Shown in pieces: positions 11,161 through 21,634 of a stretch of DNA of 64,000 nucleotides (positions within the stretch are counted from its first letter, which is position 1; each line of letters opens with the position of its first letter). Both the position numbers and the translations under genes were made by a program. The stretch comes from Zingiber officinale (Eukaryota > Streptophyta > Magnoliopsida > Zingiberales > Zingiberaceae), in contig NC_056002.1 of the NCBI RefSeq assembly GCF_018446385.1, forward strand, positions 5,381,474 through 5,445,473, written 5' to 3'. The notes under the pieces were generated by a model. It made no database searches. It worked only from the letters and a program-made list of their open reading frames with translations, and had not been told where the DNA came from.

Positions 11161-12862
11161 TGATGCGTCTATTTTATATAGGGATTTTTGATTAGCTTTG
11201 ATGCATTTCTTGACCCAATTTGCATGCAATTAACTAATGATTTCATATCATAATGCTTCATTTCGATTTATTTCTAGTTCGTGGTATTACTCTTGTGTGT
11301 TTCTTGTGTTGAGGCATGAAACGAAGCGAAAACAAGGATTGAAGATCAAGAAAGGAAGATCCCAAGACTTAACACGGGCGGACATGCCTACTGGCACGAC
11401 TCGTGTTCCTTTCTATTGGAGAAACATGGGCGATAGTGCCTAGTGGCACAACCCGTGTTCTTCTCTGTTGCCAAACAAGAGTGCCCGTGGCCAGTGGCAC
11501 TGGTCGTACTCTTCTTTGTTGGGGAAACACGGGTGCTCGTTCATAACGGCACGGGTCGTGCTCAACCATGCCCTAAAGCAGCAGCGCCCGACATGGGTAC
11601 CTATGCCCAGCGGCATGGCCTGTGTCACACATCCACCTCCTTTTCCAATTTAAGCTCCTCACGCCAATCTAAAGGGGATCAGTTTGGGGGCTGCCCAAGG
11701 GCTCCAAGAGGGCTTCAGAGACGATCTAAAAGGGGATTTGACTCTAATGCTTGGATTGATGATCGGGAGCATCCAGAGAGCCAATCTTGTAACGAGACTA
11801 AGATTTCTTTGTTTGTTTTCTAAATTCCTATTTTGGATCTGATTTGTAAACGAATCGAAGCATGTTTTCGGGTTGTAACTCCATGTGTATGGATTAGTCT
11901 CTAAATTCTATGACAAGGGATTAGCTTTTTGTTGTGTGAACGCTTTTGATTTGATCTATGAATATATTTTAGTTCTTATTCTGTGATATGATAATTTGTG
12001 GTCAGGACCTACTGTATAAACACGAAAAGCATGAGATTTGTATCCCACTAAGAATAGGGGATGAACCAAAAGGAGAACCTAATCCTCCGACTTGTAGAGA
12101 CCTAAGAAGTGGAGAGTTTACTATGAAAGTAGATCGGTATGCCACTAGAAGTAATAGGGTGTCATAGATCTTAATGGATATATTCTAATTCATTGTCACA
12201 CAATAGGAGAAGATAACTAGGGGGTTGTGGGATCGCGTGACGTGGGATCGTGTGATAGGGTCTCGCTAGGAAAATAATCTCCTAGAGTTGTTCATCTGAA
12301 AGTAGATGACCAATTGAAGTAGATACGTCGGCGTAGTTCCAAAAGTTTACATCGGACTCTATAGGATAGCCTACCTACACAAATTACCATTGAGGATAGA
12401 ACATCTAGATATAGATCATGTGTTTACTAACATTGTGGTAAAATTAAAATCCTAGAATTTCCTTCACCCACTGAACTTACTATGATCATCTTTGCCTTCT
12501 TATTGAGATCTTACTAACTTCTCTCTGTGATCTCACTGACTTTTACTTTGATCACTCTATTTTCTTTTTATGATCTCTTTGCCTTCTTACTGAGATTTCT
12601 CTGTCTTCTTTCTGAGATATTTTTGCCTTCTCACTGTAATCTCTGTACCTTATCCCTTTGATGACTCTACCTTTTACTGTTATCTGTCGGTCTTCTTTCT
12701 GATTTCTTCCTATCTACTTAATCACATCTTTTCTCTTGCTTCTTCCTTCTTTTTTCATTAGATTTTCTAGTTCTTGACAGCCAAACCTGTGATTTGTCTA
12801 GACAATCAAATTTACTTAGTAAGCTGGTATTCAATCACTAGTTCCTGTGAATTCAATATTTA
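11161..12862 (+). mobile_element. LTR-type insertion in the MULE (Athila-like solo LTR plus unresolved sequence)
   Basis: Begins TGATGCGTCTATTTTATATA, close to the TGATGTGCGTAGATT start of the Athila-like LTR family elsewhere in the window. It contains four imperfect ~58-bp repeats with cacgggcg...actcgtgttc motifs (about 11370-11600). The decamer ttacttgatg occurs at both edges (left copy at 11156, right copy near 12862), and MULE coding resumes on both sides. The inner end is not a clean CA, so the right boundary is tentative and more than one insertion may be present. Small open frames inside are not credible genes. Confidence 0.45.
12480..12735. repeat. Pyrimidine-rich short tandem repeats
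   Basis: Degenerate units of about 25-35 bp built on tgatctctttgccttcttac and tgagat recur eight or so times. Low complexity, no coding content. Lies near the right end of the insertion in the MULE. Confidence 0.55.
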
Positions 12863-12911
12863 TTACTTGATGACACAACCGTGCACTTGCAGTTTATTCA
12901 CATCATTTCTC

Positions 12912-13450
12912 AAGAGATGCCCAACACAAAATCTATTTTCAGCATTTGGAAACAAACTCTTGAAGACAAGAATCAACCATTTTTGTTTATCAGACATAAA
13001 GGTCTAACCATACTGATTTTCAAAGCCGATATCATTGTCCAACAAGTGAAGAAACCACATTCAACTGTCCTTAATCTTACTTTCAACTAGGGAAAAATGT
13101 TATTGTTAGGATCTAGCCCAACTGCCACCAACAACTGTCCCCTGTCTTCATCTTCAAAAGACAACCATCCACACCAATGATAGGCCTACATGTGTCCTTG
13201 AAACCATCTTTGCATGCCAAGAAACAACATAAAGTCTTTGAAATCTTAGCCCATCATCATCCATGGTCAATTTCAGAATTGCTGAAGCATCTTCATCAGA
13301 CCTCTTCAATTCAGAACAATAATTTCTTATTTGACTAAATTATTCTTGTATGTTGCCCTCAACTAGTTTAAGTGCTTTTTTCTTAGCCAAATAAGCTTGT
13401 TTATATGAAAATTTTGCGCATAAAATGTTTTGTACCTCTTCTCTGAACTC
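12912..13450 (-). pseudogene. MULE transposase DDE core remnant
   Basis: The minus strand reads EFREEVQNILCAKFSYKQAY, AKKKALKLVEGN, then PIIGVDGCLLK (first catalytic Asp), AVGLDPNNNIFP, WFLHLLDNDIGFENQYG, TFMSDKQK (second catalytic Asp), LFPNAENRFCVGHL. This is the standard order of the MULE domain (PF10551 family). Stops after GNIQE, IFP and QYG, plus frame changes, disable it. The block continues across the solo LTR at 13456-14644 into the DNA-binding domain. Confidence 0.85.
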
Positions 13451-13455
13451 ACCAG

Positions 13456-14644
13456 TGTTGGGACCTTTGACCCGGCAAAAGGGGGATGAATAGTCGATCA
13501 CCCACTTAGTTCATTTCCTAGGTATTCGTTAGTACACAGCGGAAATACAAAACTAATACGAATACAAAAGCCAAGAACAAGGAAGAAAACAAACAAACCC
13601 TAACATGTTTCGTTTAACATAGTTCAGAGATGATGCTCCTACTCCACGGTGTGTTCATAAGGTGGACGATCCTTCAATCCATCGGTGGATCAATCCTCGA
13701 AATTCAATTCTGGCTAGGACAATTCTCTTTGTCAGTGGAGAAACCGCGCCACATACTCTATCACGCGCACTTGGATCATGAGAGATTAGAAACTCTAATT
13801 AAAGGTTAATGACCTCTAATTTTGTCACCCAAGCTAATCATCCCAAGCCCTATTATATAGAACTTAGGGGAAAACATCTAAATTATTTTTCCACTAACAA
13901 TAGACTGCTAAAGTCACCAGTTGACTGGCCTCTATGAAAATTCGACTGTTACAACTCAACAGCTTAATACCAGTTGACTGATCACCTTTACCAGTCGACT
14001 GATCTACATGGGCTGAGTAAACAGAAACATTCTATTTAGTCCAGTCGACTGCTCAATCTACAGCCGACTAGTAAAGTCACCAGTCGACTGGTAACTCTAG
14101 AACTACAAACCAACTCCGGGTTTGCTGGTTGTCAACAACCAGTACAATCGACTGGTAAACCCTAAACCTAGGATTTTACCCCAAGTATAATCACTCAGCA
14201 CTCGTCCCCACCGTACAACTTTGACTTTGCCTTCTAGTCTCCTCCATCAGCCTTGCGTCCCTCAGATGCTTTCCCATTCTTCACGCTCTGCCTTCAAGAG
14301 CTTCCTTCGGACTTGTTCTTTGTTATCAGGTCTTCTATTGCCAAGAGACCCTTACCTCCGGGACTTCTCACTTGCCAAGTCATACTTGGATTTACGTTGT
14401 CAAGTCATACTGGGACTTGCGTTGCCGAGACTACACACTTGGACTTACACCGCCAAGTCTTCACACTTGGACTTTGCCTTTACGAAGATCACACTTGGAC
14501 TTTCCTTTACCAAGATCACACTTGGACTTTACCTTGCTGTACATGCATCCTGCACACTCACAGGTGCATATCAAATACAATAATAGCCTAATTTATACCT
14601 TTGTCCAAATATCAAAACTTAGGGTCACACCAATTATTCCAACA
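13456..14644 (-). mobile_element. Solo LTR, Sirevirus-like Copia, inside the MULE
   Basis: Starts TGTTGGGACC and ends TTCCAACA; flanked by ACCAG (13451-13455) and ACTAG (14645-14649), a 5-bp target duplication with one mismatch. Removing it rejoins MULE coding from NPKLDT to GEFREEV in frame. It contains a cluster of accagtcgactggt-like palindromes (about 13915-14160), a known hallmark of Sirevirus U3 regions. The LTR ending at 55675 belongs to the same family. Small internal frames such as 14221-14583 are shadows. Confidence 0.85.
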
Positions 14645-14649
14645 ACTAG

Positions 14650-14960
14650 TATCTAACTTCGGATTTGATTTGAATTTCTTCTAAAAAGTTTCACTCAACC
14701 AGCTTGTTTTGATGTTTCTATTCTTGCAGTTCCAATAACAGTTGTGCTCATGGTTAAATCTCTTTATTTGCTAACATTTATCTTTATTCATTCGTGAATA
14801 AAGAATAGACCATTTATAACCTTCATTTATGCACTCACCTCGAAGTCTTTTACTATCATTCTTCACAAACTTTACGACACACCCTCGTCTAACATAATGA
14901 CTGTCTATAGCAAATTTTGCCTCTTTCTTCGAACTGAATATCATACCGAGAGTCAAAACA
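14650..14960 (-). pseudogene. MuDR DNA-binding domain remnant
   Basis: MTLGMIFSSKKEAKFAIDSH, VRRGCVVKFVKNDSKRLRGE and GYKWSILYSRMNKDKC match the MuDR N-terminal DNA-binding domain (PF03108 family). The downstream NHEHNCYWNCKNRNIKTSWL-type zinc-binding stretch and KSNPKL follow in another frame. The domain is interrupted directly after NPKLDT by the solo LTR. Confidence 0.85.
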
Positions 14961-15122
14961 GGATTTTAGAATCTTCAATTGGGTCATACATTGGATTTTT
15001 TGGCGCATCTTCCCCTTCTGAATCAACATCAGTCCCAAAATCAACATTGTTTACACAATCATCATCCCCTTCATCCTGTGGCATTCTAGACAACAACTCA
15101 TTCAAAATGTCAGTCTCATCCA

Positions 15123-15650
15123 CTAAATTTTTCCCTTTATTATTTTCAACATCATGTTCCCAGTGTTGTCCATTAATTCAACTTCCTCCTCAAATTCAAA
15201 GTCACTATCATGAAACGTAGTTGCAAATTCATCAATAGTTGCACTTGTTATCATTGCACTACAATCACCACCTATCATTGTTGCATCTTCTTTTGCTTTC
15301 TCCAAACCACCACATGCATCTAGCTGAGTGATTGTAACTACATGAACATGCTCCATGTAAATCTCAACTTCATAGTTTTGAGGGATATGATTCTTGATTT
15401 CAAGCACATCTACATCAGTTTCCGCGTATCTCCCTCTAGTTAAACTTTTTCCAAACTTGTGCCAAAATCTAAAGCTATTTTCATCTACAAATCCTAGCTC
15501 CATTGCATACCCACGAAGTTCAATCATCCCTATTAGATCAACGAAATCAAAATATTCAATACCCCCACTTGTGTACACTTTCTTTTTGCCAATGGTTTCC
15601 ATCCTACCACCAAAATATAATTCTAGTGTAAAACAAGTAGGTTCCCCCAT
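15123..15650 (-). pseudogene. MULE transposase N-terminal PB1-like block
   Basis: A 175-residue open frame starting MGEPTCFTLELYFGGRM and containing FDFVDLIGMIELRGYAMELG, YAETDVDVLEI and YEVEIYMEHV. Plant MULE proteins commonly begin with such a PB1-like block followed by an acidic linker, and an acidic stretch (DSDFEFEEEVELMD) is visible here. The start Met fits the family. It is the best-preserved part of the MULE. Confidence 0.75.
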
Positions 15651-15660
15651 CCTGCCTGAA

Positions 15661-16367
15661 TTTTTTTTTAATAATACATATATTAAATTTCATACCTTAA
15701 TACAGTGGTAAAATAATTAATCTCATAATCAAAAAATTAAAATTACCATAATCTGGGGTGAATTCTAGAGAATTAGTATTTCACCTAGCCATACATCTCT
15801 TCCACGTGCAAGAAATTCAATATCTAATATGCAACAATAAAAAAAAGCTCAATTCATAATACGTATTGGTTGGATTTTATTAAAAAAATATCAATTCATA
15901 ATGGTAGGATATATCTCGAAGATGTAATCATGAAAGTTTATTTGGCCTTCGACCATGAAAATTGTTGGCTTAAAAAGCCACAAAATTTCCTACTTACGAT
16001 ATTGTAAAATTCCCAAAGAATGGCAAGAAAATAAAATTAGAGGATGTTTCAGTAGGTAACATCAAATTTAAGAGTTAAGAGTTAATGGATGGCACCATAA
16101 CCTAACTGGGAGTCAGAAGACTAGTTCTACTCGGTGCAAAACAACAGGAAAGCAATTAACACTAACCAGAGATCGATCCTCCTTCGAGTCAGTGGGCAGC
16201 GGTGTATATGGTGGCTTTAAGTCAGTGGCCTCCGATCATAAGATTCTCCTTCAAGTTTGTGAGATCATCCTCTAGCGAGTTTCAATTTAGGAGAATAATG
16301 AAGGAGAAAGGGTTCCCAATTTGGGAAAAATGTGAATAAATGAACTAACGTGAGGGATGAAGGGACC
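15661..16367. other. Spacer without recognised gene
   Basis: AT-rich sequence with no significant frame or recognisable repeat end. It may include the distal part of the MULE. Confidence 0.35.
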
Positions 16368-16525
16368 GGATCCTCTGGACCGCTTTTTGCGGTCCAGGGA
16401 ATGGTCCCTTTACATGCATTGATGAGGATGAATGGTCCCACTTATTTTATAAGTGGGGGTCATCCATTTCACCAATGCATGCAAAGGGATCATCCCCTGG
16501 ACCACTAAAAACGATTCAGAGGATC
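16368..16525. mobile_element. Foldback MITE, ~158 bp
   Basis: Almost the whole segment is an inverted repeat: ggatcctctggaccgc...ggtccagggaatggtccctt on the left pairs with gggatcatcccctggacc...gattcagaggatc on the right, with catgcattgatg/accaatgcatg inside the arms. The similar 13-mers agggatgaaggga and agggatgaatggg lie just outside both ends. No coding capacity. Confidence 0.7.
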
Positions 16526-17548
16526 TACTCTCAGGGATGAATGGGCGATGAACTTTATCTCCGTTTGTTTTTAATGGGAATATAACCGGAGGATGAATTC
16601 GAGAAATATTTTGAAACACGATTGACTATTTTGGCAGCCCAAAAAAAGAGGAGGGACTATTTTAGGGTAAGTGGAAAATAAGAGGGATACAAATGGACTC
16701 CATCATGATATATGAATTTGATTATAATAAAAAAAATATATTAAACATTAGTATATAATAAAATTAGTAAAATTTTAAAGTACAAGATTGTCGAAGTATA
16801 AAAGATGAAAAGTTTACTGTTCAAATGAATACATCCATCAAAAATGGATAGATCATCCTACTTTGGCCTCGTATGATAAATGAACCAATAGATGTTCCAT
16901 ATAATAAAAAAATAAGGATGAATATATCTTTTTCAAATTACACAAAATGATTGGAATACCTCTCTTTAATGTCTCTATGTGTGAATATCTCAAAACTGTT
17001 TAGTAAATATCTTGTAGGAAAAATACTTAATTTCGTAATGGCACCCATATAAAATTTGGTAAGATTTTCTTAAAAACAATAGGAATGAGCCCTTATATGA
17101 ATACATGGCAGTCATGAATTTTTAAACCAATCAATTTGTATTCCTTCATATCGACACATCTTCCCAAATTAGAGACATAACCATCTAGAAATTTCAATGA
17201 TTTCAATTATTTACAAACAACACATCTTTGATCCTTATTCAATGCATAAATTACTTTTGGCTTTGGTCTCCTACTACTTTTATCGACATTAAGACTGAAT
17301 CTTTTACAAAAAAAAAAAATCACATATTTTTTCTTGCATTCAGACTGTCTTTAGTTTTTCATTTATATTCATCATTGTATTTATCATATTATCAAAAATA
17401 TTTTTTTTTCAATATGAATTACATAGAGATTATGATGAATCAAATGACTAAACCAATAGAGTAAATATCAAAATATACTCCGTCCATGTGACTATTCAAT
17501 AATAGATGGAAAGTTAAACACTTTGAACCAAATCTATTCCCCTATTAA

Positions 17549-18044
17549 TCTTACTATTTTATTAAAAATCTCCTCCCTTTACTAACTAACTTTGAGACTC
17601 GGCTGCGGCATATTGTTATGAATTTTTCTCATCATCAATTTTCTTTGGTTGTTTTATATAAAAAAAATATAGTTCTCTTTAGTCCCACATCTTAAAATTG
17701 GCAACACTATGATCAAAGAAGCTTCTATAAATATTTTAGGCCGACAATGTTAAAAATTATACTTTTCTTAATTTTTTTTACTAAGATAAATATAATATTA
17801 AATTAAATTAATTTTTTTCATAGGGAAGCCGTAAGGGTGACACTAAAAAATTCAAACAATTCGGATTTTCAAAGACCCAAATAATTCAGATTTTCAAAAG
17901 TCAGGTACTTTACCCTAATGACTCTACTAATAACTCTACTTATTTTAATGCTAAAACACTTTAATTAATATAATTTCATTATAAATGATCAATATGATTT
18001 CAATGTATTATATTACACACGCGACGCGTGTGCACGATCACTAG
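17549..18044 (+). mobile_element. Short non-autonomous Helitron-like element
   Basis: The left end reads A|TCTTACTATTTTATTAAA, resembling plant Helitron 5' ends (TC start). The right end has an 8-bp-stem hairpin, cacacgcgacgcgtgtg (18016-18032), then 12 bases ending CTAG followed by T, the canonical hairpin plus CTRR|T terminus. The element is flanked by A and T, as expected for insertion between A and T without target duplication. It interrupts the CACTA transposase remnant and carries a U2 snRNA-like gene. No Rep/helicase. Confidence 0.65.
17683..17865 (+). pseudogene. U2 snRNA pseudogene with upstream promoter elements
   Basis: gtcccacatct at 17683-17693 matches the plant snRNA upstream sequence element (RTCCCACATCG). 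A TATA box tataaata at 17726-17733 follows after 32 bp, the spacing of Pol II-type plant snRNA genes. A U2-like 5' end begins at 17759, 33 bp after the TATA: ATACTTTTCT, then ACTAAGATAAATATAATATT, corresponding to U2 ATACCTTTCT and GCTAAGATCAAGTGTAGTAT. Nearly all differences are C to T or G to A. The middle (stem-loop II) is deleted. An Sm-like region ATTAATTTTTTTC followed by GGGAAGCCGT resembles U2 GATTTTTTTG...GGGAGGCCGT. Decayed; not a functional U2. Confidence 0.6.
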
Positions 18045-19419
18045 TATCAATAGTGGAGGTGTTCTTTTAATACTATTTTTAGTAAATTTATCTTTATTCT
18101 TCCTAAAATTATAATTTGATGGTAAAATTTATCTATGACAATCAAAATATCTCGGCTTCTTTCCATGTTTCAATATGATTAATTTTGATTTCTCCATACA
18201 TATTAGGTATTCTAAGATCCCAGTGGCACTTCAACCCAATAGTATACCTTAAGTCGAAAAGTCATTTATGGTCCAAAGAAGAGCAACCTTCATTACAAAT
18301 ATCTGATTAATATGAACATCGTATATAGAAAAAACTTCATCCCATAATTATTTTAGCTCTATAATTAGTGGTTGCATATAAACATCTATTAACTTCTTCA
18401 GGTTTTATAAGTCAGCTACAACCATCATTAAAAACATATATGGTGTTTTCATGCACATCCCAAGTGAAAAATTATACAGAGTTAAAATAACTAGCCAACA
18501 AGAATGATTTTCTCCTGATTTACCAAATGGATCAAATCTATCAGCATTTAGACCTAATATTTCGAGTCTACTTTACAAACTTCGATATGTTCTATTAATT
18601 TTTTTTCCAAACTTCTGCATCTAATAGATGACACATTAGGCCCTCTCTATCTGTTTGATGATTTATATATCAAGTCATGTGTTTGACAGTTTTCTTTGAT
18701 GCATAAAGCCTTTATAAACTAGAAGTTAAAGGCAAATAAAATAATCAACTGTATGATTTACGTCATTGTTGACTCCTTCTGGTACTCTTGTACCTAGCTT
18801 GATTGCAGAATTTACAAACATCTACATCTGCATCATCTCCCCAATATAGAATACAACTATCCCTGTAAACATCAATTCTTTCAATTGGAAGACTTAATTT
18901 TTTCGTACTATAAAAATTATTGGGCAATATGAGATCATGTCGCAATGCCTCTCCAATAGCTCGAACAAAATAATTAAAACAATCTTGCAACACATTATGC
19001 TCTGCCTTAACATTTGACAGTCTTGCGGTGAGAGATAATTTAGTATGACTGTCAAAATCAACCCATAATGGTTCATCTGCAATATTCAACACTTCCTGAA
19101 ATTGGAGATATGTTTCATCAACATCTGCTACTTCTACCTACTCCAACAATGATGTATAAGTAGTAAATATTTGTTCAACTATTGGAAGACAACTAAAACT
19201 TGCACCACGTATTTTGGGAATGAAATTCTAATCCTCTGTATCAATTATCATCCTCTGATATGAATTTAATTGATTATGATAACTTTAATCTCTGCTAACT
19301 AAGACTTATATATTTAGTCCATAATCCTTATAACGAGTCATTATAACATGTCTAATTATAATTAATTAGAGTAAAATCAAATCTACAAAGATGTGCAAAA
19401 ACTTTTTACAGTACATTTG

Positions 19420-19701
19420 AGGATATTTTATAATCAAGAGATTTATACGAACACATAAGAATTAATTTTATATCATTCCGAGCTCTCTAGGTCCATATAC
19501 AAGTTTCGGACACATTTATTTTTTTTTATTTTTTTTTCCAATTCTACGATGAATCCATGGATTCATCGCAAAATTGAAAATATAAATAATTAAAAATATA
19601 TAAATATGTCCTAAACTTGTTGAGAGAACTAGAGAACTCGGAATAATATAAAACTAGTTCCTATATATTCATTTAAATCTTCTGATTTTATAAATATATT
19701 C
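19420..19701. mobile_element. Foldback MITE with central palindrome
   Basis: Long imperfect inverted repeat. Left-arm phrases tatcattccgagctctctag and caagtttcggacacatttat pair with right-arm ataaatatgtcctaaacttg and agagaactcggaataatata. Midpoint is a perfect palindrome at 19547-19568 with core gatgaatccatggattcatc. No coding content. Class not determined. Confidence 0.7.
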
Positions 19702-20165
19702 AAACATCAATGTTACCCAATATATTAAGATCAATGATTTTTTGAATATGAATTATGATAATATATTTTTATTTTTATTTTTTTAACAATTTGCAATTTT
19801 GCAACAAAACATTTTCTATTGTGAATTGGCAATGAACACCATTCGTTGCTAATTTAATTTTATTGTCAAATTGTGAAGCTTTCTTTCTATAAAAATTGTT
19901 GTAGATTTGGAACAAAAAATTTTCGTCCCTAAATTTTGTCTCTAATCAAGTTCTCTTTTCCTCATTTTTTTTTCTCTCTCTTTTGCCTTTCTATTTTGAA
20001 GAGAGAAAAATGAGTTATGACATTGTGGGGGCGTAACGTGAAGATGTTTTGATTTTGTTGGAGCTTTGCTATTCGATCTTAGGTTTTGGATAAACAAGCA
20101 TTTAATATTCTCTGCTACGGCTTGCTGTTTGCCTGCACGAAGTGTGCCAAGTGCAGTTAATTCGA
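19702..20165. other. Spacer 3' of the PRE/ILI gene, no gene seen
   Basis: AT-rich stretch. A 101-residue minus-strand frame (19942-20247) runs into a MITE arm and has no recognisable domain, so I do not call it. Confidence 0.4.
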
Positions 20166-20282
20166 TCCTGCCTGTACAGACAGTGGCCCAACCTCTCACA
20201 TTAGGATGATAAAACCCACACTTAAGTAGTGGGTTCCACCCCCTCATTGTGAGAGGTTGAGGTACTGCCCTGTACAGGCAGG
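20166..20282. mobile_element. Foldback MITE, ~117 bp, downstream of the PRE/ILI gene
   Basis: cctgcctgtacagacagt and caacctctcacat on the left pair with tgtgagaggttgaggtactg and ccctgtacaggcaggg on the right. Loop about 35 bp. Similar phrases gtgcagttaattcgat (left) and gtgcggttaattggcc (right) lie near both ends. It sits about 250 bp beyond the stop codon of the bHLH gene. Confidence 0.7.
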
Positions 20283-20535
20283 GTGAAATTTACCAGTGCG
20301 GTTAATTGGCCCGGTCACGGAATGGCATGCATGCTTCTGCTGTTTAGATTTCCAACTGCTGAAGAGTTAATCGATTCACTCTCTCAATCAGTTTATTCGT
20401 CTGATATTGTTTATGATCTCCATGCATGCACTGCACTTCACTGCGCAGCCAAAAATCCAACCAGTGGATTTGCTGTAATGTTTCATAAATATTAAGAAAC
20501 TCCCAATTTGCTCCATCGATAGATATATAGCTCAT

Positions 20536-20908
20536 TTAGCTATTCATACAATTAATTAAGCTCCTAATAATGGCGGCTTGAGCAGTGTTTATATCACTTG
20601 TGTCGAACAACTCCGACAACCTCTCGCTCAAGTCATCCATCTCCAGCTGCAAGCTTCTGATGTAGCTGCAGATCTCTTGCAATGCCTTCAAGGTCGAAAC
20701 CTGCAGTCGCACAACTGACGAGCGAGTCAACTTTGTCATGTCGCTACACTAATTAATAAATGTATGAAGTTCTATATTTACTTACTCTGCCACGGCTGCG
20801 AATCCTTCCCTGACCAGGGAGAACAGAGTGCAGTTTGGACACGAGATCGTCAATCCGTTCGTCGACGGTGATCCTACTCGACGTCAAACGAGATCTCCTG
20901 CTCGACAT
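20536..20908 (-). CDS. Atypical (non-DNA-binding) bHLH protein, PRE/ILI family, two exons
   Basis: Small HLH regulators of the PACLOBUTRAZOL RESISTANCE / ILI / KIDARI family bind and inhibit other bHLH proteins in the nucleus, promoting cell elongation in brassinosteroid, gibberellin and light signalling. Exon 1 is 20908-20786 (41 codons, starts [20 protein letters not shown]), intron 20785-20701 (85 bp, GTAAGT donor, TGCAG acceptor), exon 2 is 20700-20536 (54 codons plus TAA). Total is 95 residues, the usual family length of 90-105. Helix 1 is [16 protein letters not shown]. Helix 2 is [20 protein letters not shown], followed by [11 protein letters not shown] and the diagnostic AAIIRSL tail. 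The basic DNA-binding region is reduced, as in the family. The intron sits in the loop before VSTLKALQE, the conserved family position. No disabling change is visible. I chose the second Met of the open frame because it begins the family N terminus. Confidence 0.92.
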
Positions 20909-20982
20909 GGTCGTTAAAGAGTAGTAAAATGCACGCACGCAGACGATCGAGCACACAGAGGGCTAGGTGGAGAGAGGATGGG

Positions 20983-20991
20983 CTTAAATAG
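20983..20991 (-). promoter_or_regulatory. TATA box of the PRE/ILI gene
   Basis: Minus strand reads CTATTTAAG about 75-85 bp upstream of the ATG, giving a predicted start near 20950 and a 5' leader of roughly 45 bp. Pyrimidine-rich CTCTCT tracts flank it, common in plant core promoters. No other TATA-like motif lies closer. Confidence 0.6.
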
Positions 20992-20999
20992 TGACATGC

Positions 21000-21615
21000 G
21001 AACAAGAAGAGAGCTAGAGAGAGGTGTAGAGAATCATATCGTATCAGGAGATCCGCTGTGCTGTGTTGCGCTGTGCTGTGTTATTCTTGACGTGTTCAGC
21101 ATCTGCAGCGAGATTTAGTGAGAGATCTTTGGCTGCAGCGTGTGGATCCCGGGGCACATGAGGTCCATCCAAGAGACAGCGAGGAGCTCACCGAAGCCAT
21201 GAGCACTCGGTGTTTCTTGCTTTTTTTTATTGTAATTTGCATCTGATGCAAATGCTCTGTCAGGAGATCTCGAACGTAAAAAAGTTCACTCGGGGAGAAA
21301 AGTAGCAGTGAGTTTCTTAATATTTTGAAACAATATGAACAATTTATAAATAAATTTATTTATTTATTAATAAAATTTAATTTTCAAAAATATTTTTTGT
21401 GAAAGTAAGCAGTTTGGTTGAGCTCGATTATACCCTTAGAGAGAATGTTGTTCATACGAGAGGGGATTGCGGTTTCTCACAGTTGTCCAATAAAATCCCA
21501 GGCCTAGAAAAGTGAGCAATTTCTCAAGTTGGCCCTGGATAGGGCCCATAGACACCTTTAACGAGTCCGCATCTAAATTCCCTTAGAAATCAAATTAACT
21601 ACCACGTATATTTTC
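21000..21615. other. Upstream region of the PRE/ILI gene
   Basis: Moderately GC-rich for about 250 bp, then AT-rich. It contains a gctgtgctgtgttgcgctgt simple repeat near 21055-21080. No gene or terminal repeat recognised. It probably holds the gene's regulatory sequence, but I cannot single out elements. Confidence 0.4.
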
Positions 21616-21634
21616 AGTAGTATGATTTTCTTTG

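Larger units (their letters stand above)
10038..15650 (-). mobile_element. Mutator-like element (MULE), broken by two insertions
   Basis: Four blocks on the minus strand keep the domain order of plant MuDR-type transposases: N-terminal PB1-like block (15650-15123), MuDR DNA-binding domain (about 14960-14650), DDE core (about 13450-12912), and C-terminal region with zinc knuckle (about 11160-10038). Two LTR-type insertions (13456-14644 and about 11161-12862) separate them. Long MULE terminal inverted repeats were not recognised in the flanks, so outer limits are those of the coding remnants only. Confidence 0.85.
16930..19130 (-). pseudogene. CACTA (En/Spm) TNP2-type transposase remnant
   Basis: Minus strand, in family order. 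19092-18763: ADEPLWVDFDSHTKLS, FYSTKKLSLPIERIDVYRDS, CILYWGDDADVDVCKFC, ARYKSTRR. About 18730-18195: LYASKKTVKHMT, LNADRFDPFGKSGENHSCWL, LGMCMKTPYMFLMM, KLIDVYMQPLI and TINDFST. After a 0.5-kb interruption, 17330-16930: SLKFLDGYVSNLGRCVDMKE, YKLIGLKIHDCHVF, KKILPNF and LCNLEK. These match the Transposase_21 family of plant CACTA elements. Many stops and shifts. Not obviously linked to the CACTA fragment at 3737-4224. Confidence 0.85.

Noticed and set aside
14221..14656. Overlapping frames of 94-120 residues with repeated TWT/LGL phrases
   Set aside because: Derived from cacttggactt repeats in the solo LTR 13456-14644, open in all three frames.
17228..17464. 78-residue plus-strand frame as a gene
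   Set aside because: Antisense to the CACTA transposase remnant; AT-rich shadow.
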